In this document: positions 15,501 through 23,395 of the stretch, in pieces
Numbering within the stretch: the first letter of the stretch is position 1
Layout of the letters: every line of letters starts with the position of its first letter
Assembly: GCF_030762805.1 (NCBI RefSeq)
Contig: NZ_CP129113.1
Span: 2,246,001-2,310,000, forward strand
Direction of reading: 5' to 3'
Length of the DNA stretch: 64,000 nucleotides
Origin: Aciduricibacillus chroicocephali
GTDB lineage: Bacteria > Bacillota > Bacilli > Bacillales > Amphibacillaceae
The notes under the pieces: generated by a model
The model's input: the letters and a program-made list of their open reading frames with translations, nothing else
Database searches by the model: none
What the model was told of the DNA's origin: nothing
Translations under genes and position numbers: made by a program

Positions 15501-17066
15501 CATGATCGAATGGTCGAGCATGATTTTTTCATCTGTAAGAAAAACGACGAAATGAGGCGTGAAATATGTCTTTTCATTCTTGTTCTGTTTCTCATCCAGA
15601 ACGAGCTTGCGTTCTTTCAGCACTTGGTAGAGTGAAGACAGTACTTGGTCGCGTGAGCGCTCATGATAGACAAAACCACGCACATTCACGCCTGGCAGAC
15701 TGGCATGTGGCAGCCATCGCATCCATTCCCATTCACGCTTCTCTTCTTCCGGAAAAACAGAGATGAATCTCACATCATGATAGCTGTGGAAAAGTGCGAT
15801 CTGCATAGCAAGCTGCTGCAGCTGTTCGACAACGAGAGATCGCTTGCCGATATAGCCGACTGGCCCTTTCATAAGGGAAGTAACGATTGGCACTTGCTCC
15901 AGTTCGCTGAATTCATTTCTTAGTTTCCTTGCGGCCAGGACCAATTCATCCTTGTCCTGGGTGAATTCTTCTTCGTTGAAATCTATTTCAAAACTTGTCG
16001 GTTCTGTGCCGAGGCCCGCTCTAATATTGAGGAAATCATGGTGGTGCATTGCTTTTTCATAGATGCGCGCATCTACGCTTTTTGCCATGTGACGGATTTT
16101 TGAAGCATCTGGATAATGAAAGAGTAAGGCATGACGCTGTTCTTCCCGTGCATGATGAAGTTCGGCGGCTTTATCAAGCAGATAGGCCTTGTAGCTCTCT
16201 TCCCGCTCCTTCGTATCAATCCGGTACTGTTTAACACTCTTGATGTAAGATGTGACGGAGAAAATGATTGTCACAATGGTCACAGAAAGCATGGCGATGA
16301 TGTAGATGCCCCGCGGCTGGAAGATCGAGATGATCACAAGGGCTGCAATCATCACGAGAGGCGGCACAATCGTGCGTGCCAGTTGTTCGCTCGGCTTCGA
16401 AGGCTTATTCGAAGGCTTGGCGATAATTTTCTTCTCCACAGGTTCACGGTGGATAATTCTCGGTGAACGGTGGTAATCCGGATATTCATTCCGATATGGA
16501 GAGCCAAGGCCGATCAGCTCAGGGCGCTTTGCAGTGAACTGATCGGGTGCTGATTGGATTTCAATCTTATCCTTTCGGGCAACAATCAGGATGCCATCAA
16601 AGAAAAGATGGTCCCCCGCAGCCAGCTTAGCCTGCCCATGGACACGGGCATAGTTGTGATATAGTTCTCCTGCAAATACTTCGACTTCATAGCCGTCTGG
16701 AATTGGCTGCAGAAGAAAGTCCGCGTCCGAGTCTTTCAAGACGATGTCATGATATTCCGCTGTTCCGAATGAGAGACTTGTTCCCGCAGAAGTGTCATAT
16801 TCCATCTCTGTCACTTGCTCGAGGACATGGAGCTGTACAGTTTTCTCACCAATTGATAAGCGTCTGGATTGACCAGTTGGAATGTCTGTGTCAGCAATAT
16901 GAAGCGACATTCCATCCCAACTTCCCTCCAGTCGCTCTGTCATATCAAGGGTTCTGACCGTATCTGTCCGCTGAGATCCGATTGTAAATCTCTTTTCTTC
17001 CCCCTTTGGCAGGCGGCATTTATGCAGTTCTTCATCACAGCTGATCATAAGCAAGGGATCTGCCAT
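12564..17066 (-). CDS. essC: T7SS motor ATPase EssC/YukBA
   Basis: The protein is 1500 aa, the full length of the family. Two FHA-like beta domains occupy about residues 1-185. Two membrane helices lie at about 233-250 and 254-271. Three FtsK/SpoIIIE ATPase domains follow. The first has Walker A GTTGSGKS (670-677) and Walker B HLFLISDE. The second has SPGYGKST (1014-1021) and IIVMIDTFD. The third is degenerate (VIGEDAEIIE in the Walker A position), as is normal. It is the inner-membrane motor that recognises WXG100/LXG substrates and drives export. A clean GGAGG site precedes the ATG, 35 bp after essB. The very C-terminal domain of EssC varies between strains together with the adjacent effector module. 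Confidence 0.97.
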   Translation of the reverse strand: MADPLLMISCDEELHKCRLPKGEEKRFTIGSQRTDTVRTLDMTERLEGSWDGMSLHIADTDIPTGQSRRLSIGEKTVQLHVLEQVTEMEYDTSAGTSLSFGTAEYHDIVLKDSDADFLLQPIPDGYEVEVFAGELYHNYARVHGQAKLAAGDHLFFDGILIVARKDKIEIQSAPDQFTAKRPELIGLGSPYRNEYPDYHRSPRIIHREPVEKKIIAKPSNKPSKPSEQLARTIVPPLVMIAALVIISIFQPRGIYIIAMLSVTIVTIIFSVTSYIKSVKQYRIDTKEREESYKAYLLDKAAELHHAREEQRHALLFHYPDASKIRHMAKSVDARIYEKAMHHHDFLNIRAGLGTEPTSFEIDFNEEEFTQDKDELVLAARKLRNEFSELEQVPIVTSLMKGPVGYIGKRSLVVEQLQQLAMQIALFHSYHDVRFISVFPEEEKREWEWMRWLPHASLPGVNVRGFVYHERSRDQVLSSLYQVLKERKLVLDEKQNKNEKTYFTPHFVVFLTDEKIMLDHSIMEFFNEDPQELGVSLVFVQDVLESLPEHVTTVVDIRDAQTGNILLEEGELVNRRFDLDHFPGGFNKEDVSRALAPLNHLQSLKNSIPEAVTFLEMYGAEQVEELQIAERWQQNETYKSLAVPLGMRGKDDIVQLNLHEKAHGPHGLVAGTTGSGKSEIIQSYILSLAVNFHPYEVGFLLIDYKGGGMANLFKNLPHLMGTITNLDGAQSMRALASIKAELQKRQRLFGEHDVNHINQYQKLYKEGKAEEAMPHLFLISDEFAELKAEQPDFMKELVSTARIGRSLGIHLILATQKPSGVVDDQIWSNSKFKLALKVQNASDSNEILKTPDAAEITLPGRAYLQVGNNEIYELFQSAWSGADYVKDKDDSSYLDTTIYAINDLGQYDILTEDLSGLDRQEKVQKTETELEAVIGHIHDFAEERKIERLPRPWLPPLEREIFLSNLSPVDYKSLWHVKKQPLIATIGMVDIPEMQKQEPLDINLTKDGHMVIIASPGYGKSTMLQTIAMDLARKHSPEKLHLYLLDLGTNGLLPLRNLPHTADAIRVDEEAKMEKLFRRLSKELKERKQKLSDYGVASMEMYERASGEEVPHIIVMIDTFDSAADTSYKESFDAIAVQIAREGASVGMHLVITAGRQNAMRAQLLANIKTQISLYQIDDTEVRSVVGRTALPIDEIPGRGLIKLDDPVSFQTALPASGSDTLEIVEAIKAEAEEMAHSWTGSTPRPIPMVPEKITFKELLGKDQTAAILKDGGIPFAVDFEEVEPVELDYRNDQNLLVIGEDAEIIENAFMTILETKMHNDQIDIALMDNATSGFASRKEKADLYANDGATLEEMLERLQALFEAREDAFREVQSNTDGRATLADFMKGIRPLLIILTDAGFTIESLSMTAQEKLAKLIDAGSRMGMHFVIGAMNGAIDRNYDEVANAIKKFKSGIIIGRIADQNMLDVLQPPYKEKSLQRYEAYYVKRGKYEKIKIATPY

Positions 17067-17101
17067 CTTTATTCCTCCTTATTCCTGATGCCTCGGACCT
17101 T

Positions 17102-18400
17102 CTATTTCTTCTTCTCTTCGGCTTTCTTTTTCTCTTCGGATTTTTTCTGTTCTTGCTGTTTCTTTTCTTCTTGCTGCTGTTCTTTTACTGAATTCTGATC
17201 GGCGCTTTCAGCTTGCTGCCCTTCGGCTGCTTCGCTATCTTCTTCCAAACCGTATTCCTCACGGTAGCGGCGCAGTTCGTCCTCTGCTTTGCGAACACGT
17301 TCATCACGTTCTTCACCTTTTAGTTCCGGATTGTTTTTATCTTGTTCGATTTTATTGATCAGTCCATAAATGATCAGACGCGGATCATCAAGCAATTTCG
17401 CCAGGTCGATTGACTTTTCAAAATCTCCCCGTCCGCTATATATCCAATAAAGCAAGTAATCCTTGTCACTTTTCAAACTGATGTTCTTCAGAATGACTTC
17501 TCTTTCCGCCGGCTTCAGATCAGCTGTCCTCACATAGGCATTTGCCAATATGTACTTTGCCGGGTCAGGCAGTTTTTCGGGATTTGCTTTTTGCAATGAT
17601 GTGATGACCCCATCATAGTCAGAGGCAAGATTATTCCGGTGAGCCTCCAGCAAATGCTGCTCAAATGGTTGTTTGACAATCAGGAAGTAGCCGAGTGGTA
17701 CAGCGAGAAGTACGGCAAGAGCAATCATGGAGAACGCAAGCCATTTAAATAACTTAAAACGTGAAGCAGGAACGAGTTGCATCATCTTGTCCGATTTGTC
17801 CTGTTCCTCCCGATAGCTCTCCTTCAGAAAAGCAGCCAATTCGCCAATACTATTCATCTCATTTACTTTTCGTTCGAATTCCGTCTCTGTCGCATTTGCG
17901 AGTGAACCGTTGTAGAGCTGGTCGAACGTAAGCTCTTTTGCAAATAATGCGATGGCAAGGCACTTGTACTGTTTCAGCAAATGCTCCTCATCCATCTCCA
18001 TCGGTGGCATCAAATCGCGTATTCCCCTATATACGGAGAGTGGCATCAGATTTTCATTGAATAGTAGATTGTCCGGATGGAGAAAATATGTAATGCGCGC
18101 CGGTAATCCATGAAAGTAGGCGGAGATATTTCCGAGTAGGCGCAGCTTCTCAGCGCGGGTGCGCTTTTTCACTTGAGCCCATGTTTTCCAATCTTCCTGT
18201 ACGATGAAGTGGAAAGAATAATGGTCTCCCGTCTCAGTAACACGTACTGGAACGAAGCGGTCCGCTGTCTCGTTCAAAATGCCGAATTGGCGGATATCCT
18301 TGACGCGTGTATCGGCTTTACGAATCTGCGTCTGCCATTCGTTCTGATCCATTTGGAATTCAAGCTGTAGTCCGTCCATTTCAATCTTCTTTTCTTTCAT
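17102..18400 (-). CDS. essB: T7SS membrane component EssB/YukC
   Basis: The protein is 432 aa. The N-terminal half is a pseudokinase-like cytosolic domain (to about 200). One membrane helix follows (about 219-242, WLAFSMIALAVLLAVPLGYF), then an extracytoplasmic helical domain. The last 40 residues are a Lys/Glu/Gln coiled coil (KEQQQEEKKQQEQKKSEEKK). EssB dimerises and bridges the motor EssC with other core subunits. Its ATG overlaps the yukD stop (ATGA), so the two are translationally coupled. The length is close to the Bacillus YukC protein. Confidence 0.95.
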   Translation of the reverse strand: MKEKKIEMDGLQLEFQMDQNEWQTQIRKADTRVKDIRQFGILNETADRFVPVRVTETGDHYSFHFIVQEDWKTWAQVKKRTRAEKLRLLGNISAYFHGLPARITYFLHPDNLLFNENLMPLSVYRGIRDLMPPMEMDEEHLLKQYKCLAIALFAKELTFDQLYNGSLANATETEFERKVNEMNSIGELAAFLKESYREEQDKSDKMMQLVPASRFKLFKWLAFSMIALAVLLAVPLGYFLIVKQPFEQHLLEAHRNNLASDYDGVITSLQKANPEKLPDPAKYILANAYVRTADLKPAEREVILKNISLKSDKDYLLYWIYSGRGDFEKSIDLAKLLDDPRLIIYGLINKIEQDKNNPELKGEERDERVRKAEDELRRYREEYGLEEDSEAAEGQQAESADQNSVKEQQQEEKKQQEQKKSEEKKKAEEKKK

Positions 18401-18699
18401 CTTGTCTCGTTCCTTTCTTCAAGAGACAAATCTGCTCCAGCCCGGACAGGTGCGAGGACGACAAGCACGTCCCCGTCCGTCACCGGATAATCTGTCAGTC
18501 TGTCATCACCAGTGAGGACCAGCTCCTTTGTAGCTATCTTTATAGCCTGGGAAATGATCGCTTCGTCAAGGTTTAGCGTTTCTGCCAGATTGGCAAGCAG
18601 CTGTGTGACCGTCTGATGCACAGGAATCCTGAGATCCAGCTTTCTGCCCCCATGCATATGCAAATCCAACGTTATGTCTATATGTGATTTTCCAGCCAT
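18397..18699 (-). CDS. yukD: Ubiquitin-like T7SS protein EsaB/YukD
   Basis: The protein is 100 aa with a beta-grasp pattern: HIDITLDLHMHGGRKLDLRI as the first hairpin, the helix VTQLLANLAETLN, and DGDVLVVLAPV as the last strand. EsaB/YukD resembles ubiquitin but lacks the C-terminal di-glycine, as here. It is a cytosolic accessory or regulator of T7SS. It is preceded by GGAGG and lies 12 bp after essA. Confidence 0.93.
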   Translation of the reverse strand: MAGKSHIDITLDLHMHGGRKLDLRIPVHQTVTQLLANLAETLNLDEAIISQAIKIATKELVLTGDDRLTDYPVTDGDVLVVLAPVRAGADLSLEERNETR

Positions 18700-18711
18700 T
18701 GCGACTGCCTC

Positions 18712-19170
18712 CTATGCAATCTTGCGGAATGTCCAGAAGAGAAGAGCGATCATTGCAGCGCCAAAAACTCCTAGTGCCGCAATGATCAAAATGCTGAATG
18801 GACCTTCTCTATCTGTTTCTTCTTCCGATTTTCTCTCTGGTGCTGTGTAATCTGCTGAAAATAATTGCTCAGTCAGCTTGTCTTGATTGTTATCAAATCG
18901 TCCGCTCTCTTCGAACAGTTTGTCCTGAAGCGAACGTATATCCGACTCCTTCTGTTTCTGATGACGCTTTATCGTCTTTTCCGTCTCCGGCTTGAATAAT
19001 TCAGGGAAGCGTTTGTCCAGTTCTGTCTCAACAGAGTTGCTTCCTTTCTCTCCTTCACCGATACGGTCAATCTGGATTTTCAGTTTCCCTTCATCTTCAG
19101 CTTCCGCATTTACAGCATAGGGAGTGAGGATGAGAAGAAGAAGCAGAAGGCTAAATAGCTTCGTGCGCAT
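18712..19170 (-). CDS. essA: T7SS membrane protein EssA
   Basis: The protein is 152 aa. The start was placed at the ATG at 19170 (MRTKLFSLLLLLLILTPYAV) because GGAGGAAG lies seven bases upstream; a longer frame to 19209 has no such site. It has an N-terminal signal-like hydrophobic segment, an acidic and basic helical outer region with KRHQKQKESDIRSLQDKL, and a C-terminal membrane helix (FSILIIAALGVFGAAMIALL). It overlaps the end of the esaA/yueB gene by 20 bp. This fits EssA, a core membrane subunit of the apparatus. Confidence 0.85.
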   Translation of the reverse strand: MRTKLFSLLLLLLILTPYAVNAEAEDEGKLKIQIDRIGEGEKGSNSVETELDKRFPELFKPETEKTIKRHQKQKESDIRSLQDKLFEESGRFDNNQDKLTEQLFSADYTAPERKSEEETDREGPFSILIIAALGVFGAAMIALLFWTFRKIA

Positions 19171-22100
19171 CTTCTTCCTCCATCTCAGGCTGTTGGCGAT
19201 GACGAACAAAGAGATTCAGCACAGCTCCTGCCAGCGCAAGCACTACAAGAACCGTTGTGATTTTCCATGTCCCTTCTGAAGCTGAGGCTAGCAGACCTGC
19301 ATAGTTTTCAAGGTAGTTAAGTGGCGAGTACGCCTGCATATTGCTGCCTAGTCCGATTCCACTTCCACCGTTTGCTGTGAGCAGATAGAGACTGAATACG
19401 CCAAGCAGGATGAACATGCCGATCATCTTCAGTTGTCTCAACAAATATGTCGAGACAAGAACCATCGCAAGCATCATTAACATCACTGCAAGTGTCCACC
19501 AGATTGCCTCTGTCTGTTCCGCCTCCAAATAGTAGGCTGATAGAATGCCCATTAGCAGCCCTTCGACGAGTGCCGCTCCTGCCGCAATCACGGCAAATGG
19601 AAGGTTGGCACGATACAACGGCACTTCTCCAGATTCAAATTTGTCGATCGCTTTGCGTCCTGCTTTCAATGTTGAGATTGCATAAGCAGTGAACAAGGAT
19701 ACGATGAAGCCAATCAAAATAAGATACTGCGGTACAGATTCCTTAGCCAATTCCTTAGGATCATTGAATATCGTTCCACTATTCTTCGTTTGTACTGGAT
19801 TGGATAGGAAGTTGAACAGATTCTCATTCAACTTGTCACCGACACGGCTATTGGCGAGTACATCTTTGAAATTATGAGCGAACTGCTTATCTTTCAGCAC
19901 TTTGTCCGTCATGTTCTTGGAAAGGTTGTTCGCCTCGTCTACGAGATCCGTTCCCGACTTCTGGATAGCGGAAGCCTGGCTATCAATCTGTTCGAATGTT
20001 CCATAGACAGATTCTGCTGAAGCAAGCTGGAAGTTCGAGCGGCTCGCTACAGATTCACTTGCAGTAAGCAGATCATTGAACCCGCCATCGAAATTCATTG
20101 TCGCTGTCTGTCCATTTGCATCCTGGAGTTTTTTCTTTTCGTCAAGCAGCTTCAGGCTTTCTTCTCTCCAGGCTTCAGCAGCAGCCATCTGTTCATCAAG
20201 GGCTTTGCTCACTGACAGTGCTTCCTCAGTCGCACTTCTGACTTTATCTGCAAGCTGATCCGCCTGCTCGTCCGTTTTGTTCACAAGATCATTGTAAGCG
20301 TTGATTTCTCCTGTAAGTTCTTGCAAAGGCTCTTCCAATTTGCCTGCGAGATTATCTGCGATCTGCGCAATCGCATACTGCTTGAACATACCGCCGATAT
20401 CTTTGTTGTTGAATAGATAATATAGAGAGTTCTCTGTTGCAAGACTTTTCAAGTTGCTGTCTTTAAGCTCGCTTTGCAAATTGCCTGCATTCATATTAAG
20501 ACCGAAGTAGCTTTCATATAGGGAAGCCAGCTGCTCATATGAATTAAGACTATCCACTGCTTCTTCAACAACATCTTCTGCTGACCCGTCGAAGATCGGT
20601 ATTTGTACTTTGTGACGGATTGTATTGTTGTTAATTTCCTTTTGAGGTTCGGAAGGCTCTTCTTTTGAAGGTACTTTTTCTTCCTCTTTTTGCTGTTTGT
20701 CTTCTTTGTCCTTCTGATCTGATTCTTTCTCTTGCTCTTGCTTGGCAGGTGTTTCTTCTTTGTCTTTCTCAGTTGTTTCGGACTTATCTTGTTCAGAGGC
20801 AGGATCTGCTGACTGATTTTCTTCTTCCTTCGGCTCAGTCGTTGCAGGATCTTCTGTTGTTGTTTCTTCAACCCCGTTGTTCAAACGGGTGAAGACAATC
20901 TTGCCTCCTGGCGCATTGACCTGTTCAGCTGTTCCGGATTCCTCAGAACCTGCATCTCCTGTATCCTTCTGTTCCAATGTCCAGCCCCACTCGAGCGGCT
21001 TCAGCACATCGAGGTCCATATTGCGATCATCCAGTTTGAAAGTCGCACGAACACTCATCTGGCCAGCTTCACTCGCCGGCAATGTAAGCACACTGCTTGA
21101 TGAATTAATTGAGGATCCGCCTGGAAGCGATACATTAAGCTGCGTAACAGAGAACCCCTTCGGTACGATGAGGACAAATTTCTGTCCGCCATTCTCATTT
21201 TTATCGATACGAACTGTATCCGTAACATCGATTCCATCCGCAACGAGACGATCCTTTATCTTTTCCACCTGTTCCGGAAGCAGTGTTACATCTCCATTTC
21301 CGCCATTTGAAACTTCACCAAAATCCTCTTTATAGCTCTTGGTCACAGCAATCGTGTTGAGGATTCTGCGCTCTGTTTCATCCGACAGTCCTGAAGCCTC
21401 AATTGCATCAGGGGAAAGCGTCGGCAGTTTGCGAATATGCTTCTCAATCAGTTGCCTTGATTTCTTATCAGGATCTTCAAAGAGGACAGAAAGATTCATC
21501 CCCTTATCAGCAAACGCTTCATCAAAGCTGTCCGCGAGCTGTTCCTTCACCTGCTTCTCGATTCCATCATGCAAAGTCGATTCGAGATGGGTGTTCAACT
21601 TCTGAACAGCGCTGAATCGCTCTTGCAAATAGCCTCTGATCGTATCAACATTCGCCTGGATGCCCGCTTCCGGGTTTTCAGGTGTTCCTTGAAGTTTGGA
21701 TAGCATCCATTCATTTTGCAGCTTCGCTTGCGCCATTACGCCACCCGGATCTGACTGCAACTGTTCATTCATCGCATTTTGTTGCTGGAAATAATCTACG
21801 TATAATAGCTCATTATTCTTTTGACTGTTTAGTGCATCCATTAGCTTTGGAAGCTGATTTCTTTTCGCTTCCGAATCTGCTGCGAGCTGGTCATTAAATG
21901 ATAAAAGACCCTTTCGGAAGTCCCCGAAGCTCTGCTTTGACTGCTTCGTATAGTCTCTTACAAGTTTGAATTGACCAGTGTAGCCTGCAAGCGGGCTTCT
22001 CACAGATTGGTTATAAGCATTTGTATACTTCTCGCTTTTGTTGACAATTTGTCCTACATTGTCCTGTGCCTGCTGCAGATTGCCGACTATGCTTGCAAAA

Positions 22101-22573
22101 TAGACATCAATGACACGCTTGTTAATATCATTGAGAATGCGGCTTGCCGCTTCTTCAGCCTCCGCCTTGGCACTTGTGCTGCCAGTGGCGTTGATTTTAT
22201 ATGGAAGAGAGACAGCATCTGGTCTTTTTTCATTGATGGCGAGTGCTTTTTGAGAGAAATCACTCGGTATGACGACCATCAGATTATATGTATTGTTCTT
22301 CAACCCGTTCTCTGCGATACTGCGGCTGACAACATGCCAGTCATGCGTATTATCTCTCTCAATGCTTTTGACGAAAGCATCGCCAAACCCAATATGTTCA
22401 TTATTAAATCCAGTTCCATAATCTTCATTAACAAGGGCTACAGACATAACCTTGCCCTGACGCGGTGCTTTTCTATCTTTTGTTTTATCATTAAAAGCAA
22501 GATATGAGAGGCCGGACACAAATACTAGAATGAGTGCAAGGAAGATTGCTATGCGGCCATATGTTTTATTCAT
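19151..22573 (-). CDS. esaA: T7SS membrane protein EsaA/YueB
   Basis: The protein is 1140 aa from the ATG at 22573, chosen over the one at 22582 because AGGAG is at the right distance. One membrane helix lies at the N-terminus (IAIFLALILVFVSGLSYLAF), then about 900 extracellular residues rich in helices, including a very hydrophilic Glu/Lys/Asp stretch near 560-650 (for example EEENQSADPASEQDKSETTE), then five or six membrane helices at the C-terminus. EsaA/YueB forms the part of the machine that reaches through the cell wall, and in Bacillus subtilis YueB is the receptor of phage SPP1. The position right after the WXG100 gene matches the Staphylococcus order rather than that of B. subtilis, where yueB is downstream of yukBA. 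Confidence 0.93.
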   Translation of the reverse strand: MNKTYGRIAIFLALILVFVSGLSYLAFNDKTKDRKAPRQGKVMSVALVNEDYGTGFNNEHIGFGDAFVKSIERDNTHDWHVVSRSIAENGLKNNTYNLMVVIPSDFSQKALAINEKRPDAVSLPYKINATGSTSAKAEAEEAASRILNDINKRVIDVYFASIVGNLQQAQDNVGQIVNKSEKYTNAYNQSVRSPLAGYTGQFKLVRDYTKQSKQSFGDFRKGLLSFNDQLAADSEAKRNQLPKLMDALNSQKNNELLYVDYFQQQNAMNEQLQSDPGGVMAQAKLQNEWMLSKLQGTPENPEAGIQANVDTIRGYLQERFSAVQKLNTHLESTLHDGIEKQVKEQLADSFDEAFADKGMNLSVLFEDPDKKSRQLIEKHIRKLPTLSPDAIEASGLSDETERRILNTIAVTKSYKEDFGEVSNGGNGDVTLLPEQVEKIKDRLVADGIDVTDTVRIDKNENGGQKFVLIVPKGFSVTQLNVSLPGGSSINSSSSVLTLPASEAGQMSVRATFKLDDRNMDLDVLKPLEWGWTLEQKDTGDAGSEESGTAEQVNAPGGKIVFTRLNNGVEETTTEDPATTEPKEEENQSADPASEQDKSETTEKDKEETPAKQEQEKESDQKDKEDKQQKEEEKVPSKEEPSEPQKEINNNTIRHKVQIPIFDGSAEDVVEEAVDSLNSYEQLASLYESYFGLNMNAGNLQSELKDSNLKSLATENSLYYLFNNKDIGGMFKQYAIAQIADNLAGKLEEPLQELTGEINAYNDLVNKTDEQADQLADKVRSATEEALSVSKALDEQMAAAEAWREESLKLLDEKKKLQDANGQTATMNFDGGFNDLLTASESVASRSNFQLASAESVYGTFEQIDSQASAIQKSGTDLVDEANNLSKNMTDKVLKDKQFAHNFKDVLANSRVGDKLNENLFNFLSNPVQTKNSGTIFNDPKELAKESVPQYLILIGFIVSLFTAYAISTLKAGRKAIDKFESGEVPLYRANLPFAVIAAGAALVEGLLMGILSAYYLEAEQTEAIWWTLAVMLMMLAMVLVSTYLLRQLKMIGMFILLGVFSLYLLTANGGSGIGLGSNMQAYSPLNYLENYAGLLASASEGTWKITTVLVVLALAGAVLNLFVRHRQQPEMEEEDAHEAI

Positions 22574-22643
22574 GGTGATCATCTCCTAAATTACGTATCC
22601 CGCAATTATTACGGGAGAAATAAGGGGTTTTTGAAAGAAGAGA

Positions 22644-22670
22644 AGCCACACAACAAGAAGTCGCGTGGCT
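22644..22670 (-). terminator. Hairpin between esxA and esaA (likely partial terminator)
   Basis: Leftward reading gives AGCCACGC, an 11-base loop and GTGTGGCT, followed by a pyrimidine stretch TCTCTTCTTTC and then more T. It lies in the 116-bp gap between the first and second genes of the operon. A leaky terminator or 3' RNA stabiliser here would give much more WXG100 mRNA than machine mRNA, as expected for an abundant substrate. Confidence 0.55.
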
Positions 22671-22689
22671 ATGTATTAAGGCTAGTTGA

Positions 22690-22986
22690 TCAGGAAAGAC
22701 CGAAGTTGCGTGATAGCGCTTCATCCTGCTGTGCAACTGCTTCAGCTGTCTTGTTCAATTGTTCATTGATTTCCTGCATCAAATGAGCGAAATCACGTAC
22801 TTTTGGTTCCAACTGAGTGAACTGAACATCAAACTGTTCGAAAGCGCGACCTTTCCACTCTGCACTCAATTGTGATTGAAGACTCTTCAAACGTGATAGA
22901 ATTCCTTCGATTTCCTGTGAACTCTGTCCATATGTTCTTGCTCTCGACTTCAGCTCTTCCGGCGTCATCATAATTTGGCCTGACAT
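22690..22986 (-). CDS. esxA: WXG100 protein EsxA/YukE
   Basis: The protein is 98 aa from the ATG at 22986, which has AGGAG upstream; the longer open frame to 23121 has no start signal. It shows the classic helix-turn-helix with SAEWKGRAFEQF (W44-K-G46) and a C-terminal helix ending EALSRNFGLS. The export signal YxxxD/E is not obvious; the tail carries AVAQQDEAL instead. It is the first gene of the T7SS operon and the general secreted substrate and activator of the machine. It forms a homodimer in relatives. Confidence 0.94.
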   Translation of the reverse strand: MSGQIMMTPEELKSRARTYGQSSQEIEGILSRLKSLQSQLSAEWKGRAFEQFDVQFTQLEPKVRDFAHLMQEINEQLNKTAEAVAQQDEALSRNFGLS

Positions 22987-23059
22987 GTGATCATCTCCTC
23001 TTAATGATTTTGCTTTGAAAGAAGGGAATTTCCAAAAAGATAGACCCTGCTCAGTATCT

Positions 23060-23088
23060 ACCATAGCAATAAAGCAGAGAACTTTCAA
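23060..23088 (-). promoter_or_regulatory. Candidate sigma-A promoter of the T7SS operon
   Basis: Leftward reading gives TTGAAA, a 17-base spacer and TATGGT, about 75 bases before the esxA start. The rest of 22987-23323 is AT-rich and shows no gene. No two-component or other operator could be recognised. Confidence 0.55.
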
Positions 23089-23323
23089 CCATAAAATTAC
23101 ATTATTAGTAATTAGATACAAATCCCTATTATAAATTAACTAATATACTCCAGTAAATTCCATGTTATATATCAAATTAATTAATTTTCATTTTACTAAG
23201 CAGTACACAAGTCTTGGAAATCCGACAAAAATCCGCTCCTAAGAGACTTTTCCTGTTTAAGAAAATTCAGTAGATAGTATAGTACAGACTTTTGATAGAT
23301 TATTAATCAGATCAAAATAGTAA

Positions 23324-23352
23324 AGCAGCCCCGTGCATTTGCCGGGACTGCT
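23324..23352 (-). terminator. Leftward terminator of the LtaS-family gene
   Basis: The stem is AGCAGTCCCG with CGGGGCTGCT (one G-T pair), with a 9-base loop and then TTTACTATTTT in leftward reading. It insulates the T7SS operon from the gene ending at 23396. Confidence 0.75.
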
Positions 23353-23395
23353 CTATTATTTGGTGATATTCATATATTTCAGTGCTCTGCAATCC

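Noticed and set aside
20491-20871. Leftward 126-codon lysine-rich frame
   Set aside because: It is an out-of-frame reading of the Glu/Lys-rich part of the esaA/yueB gene.
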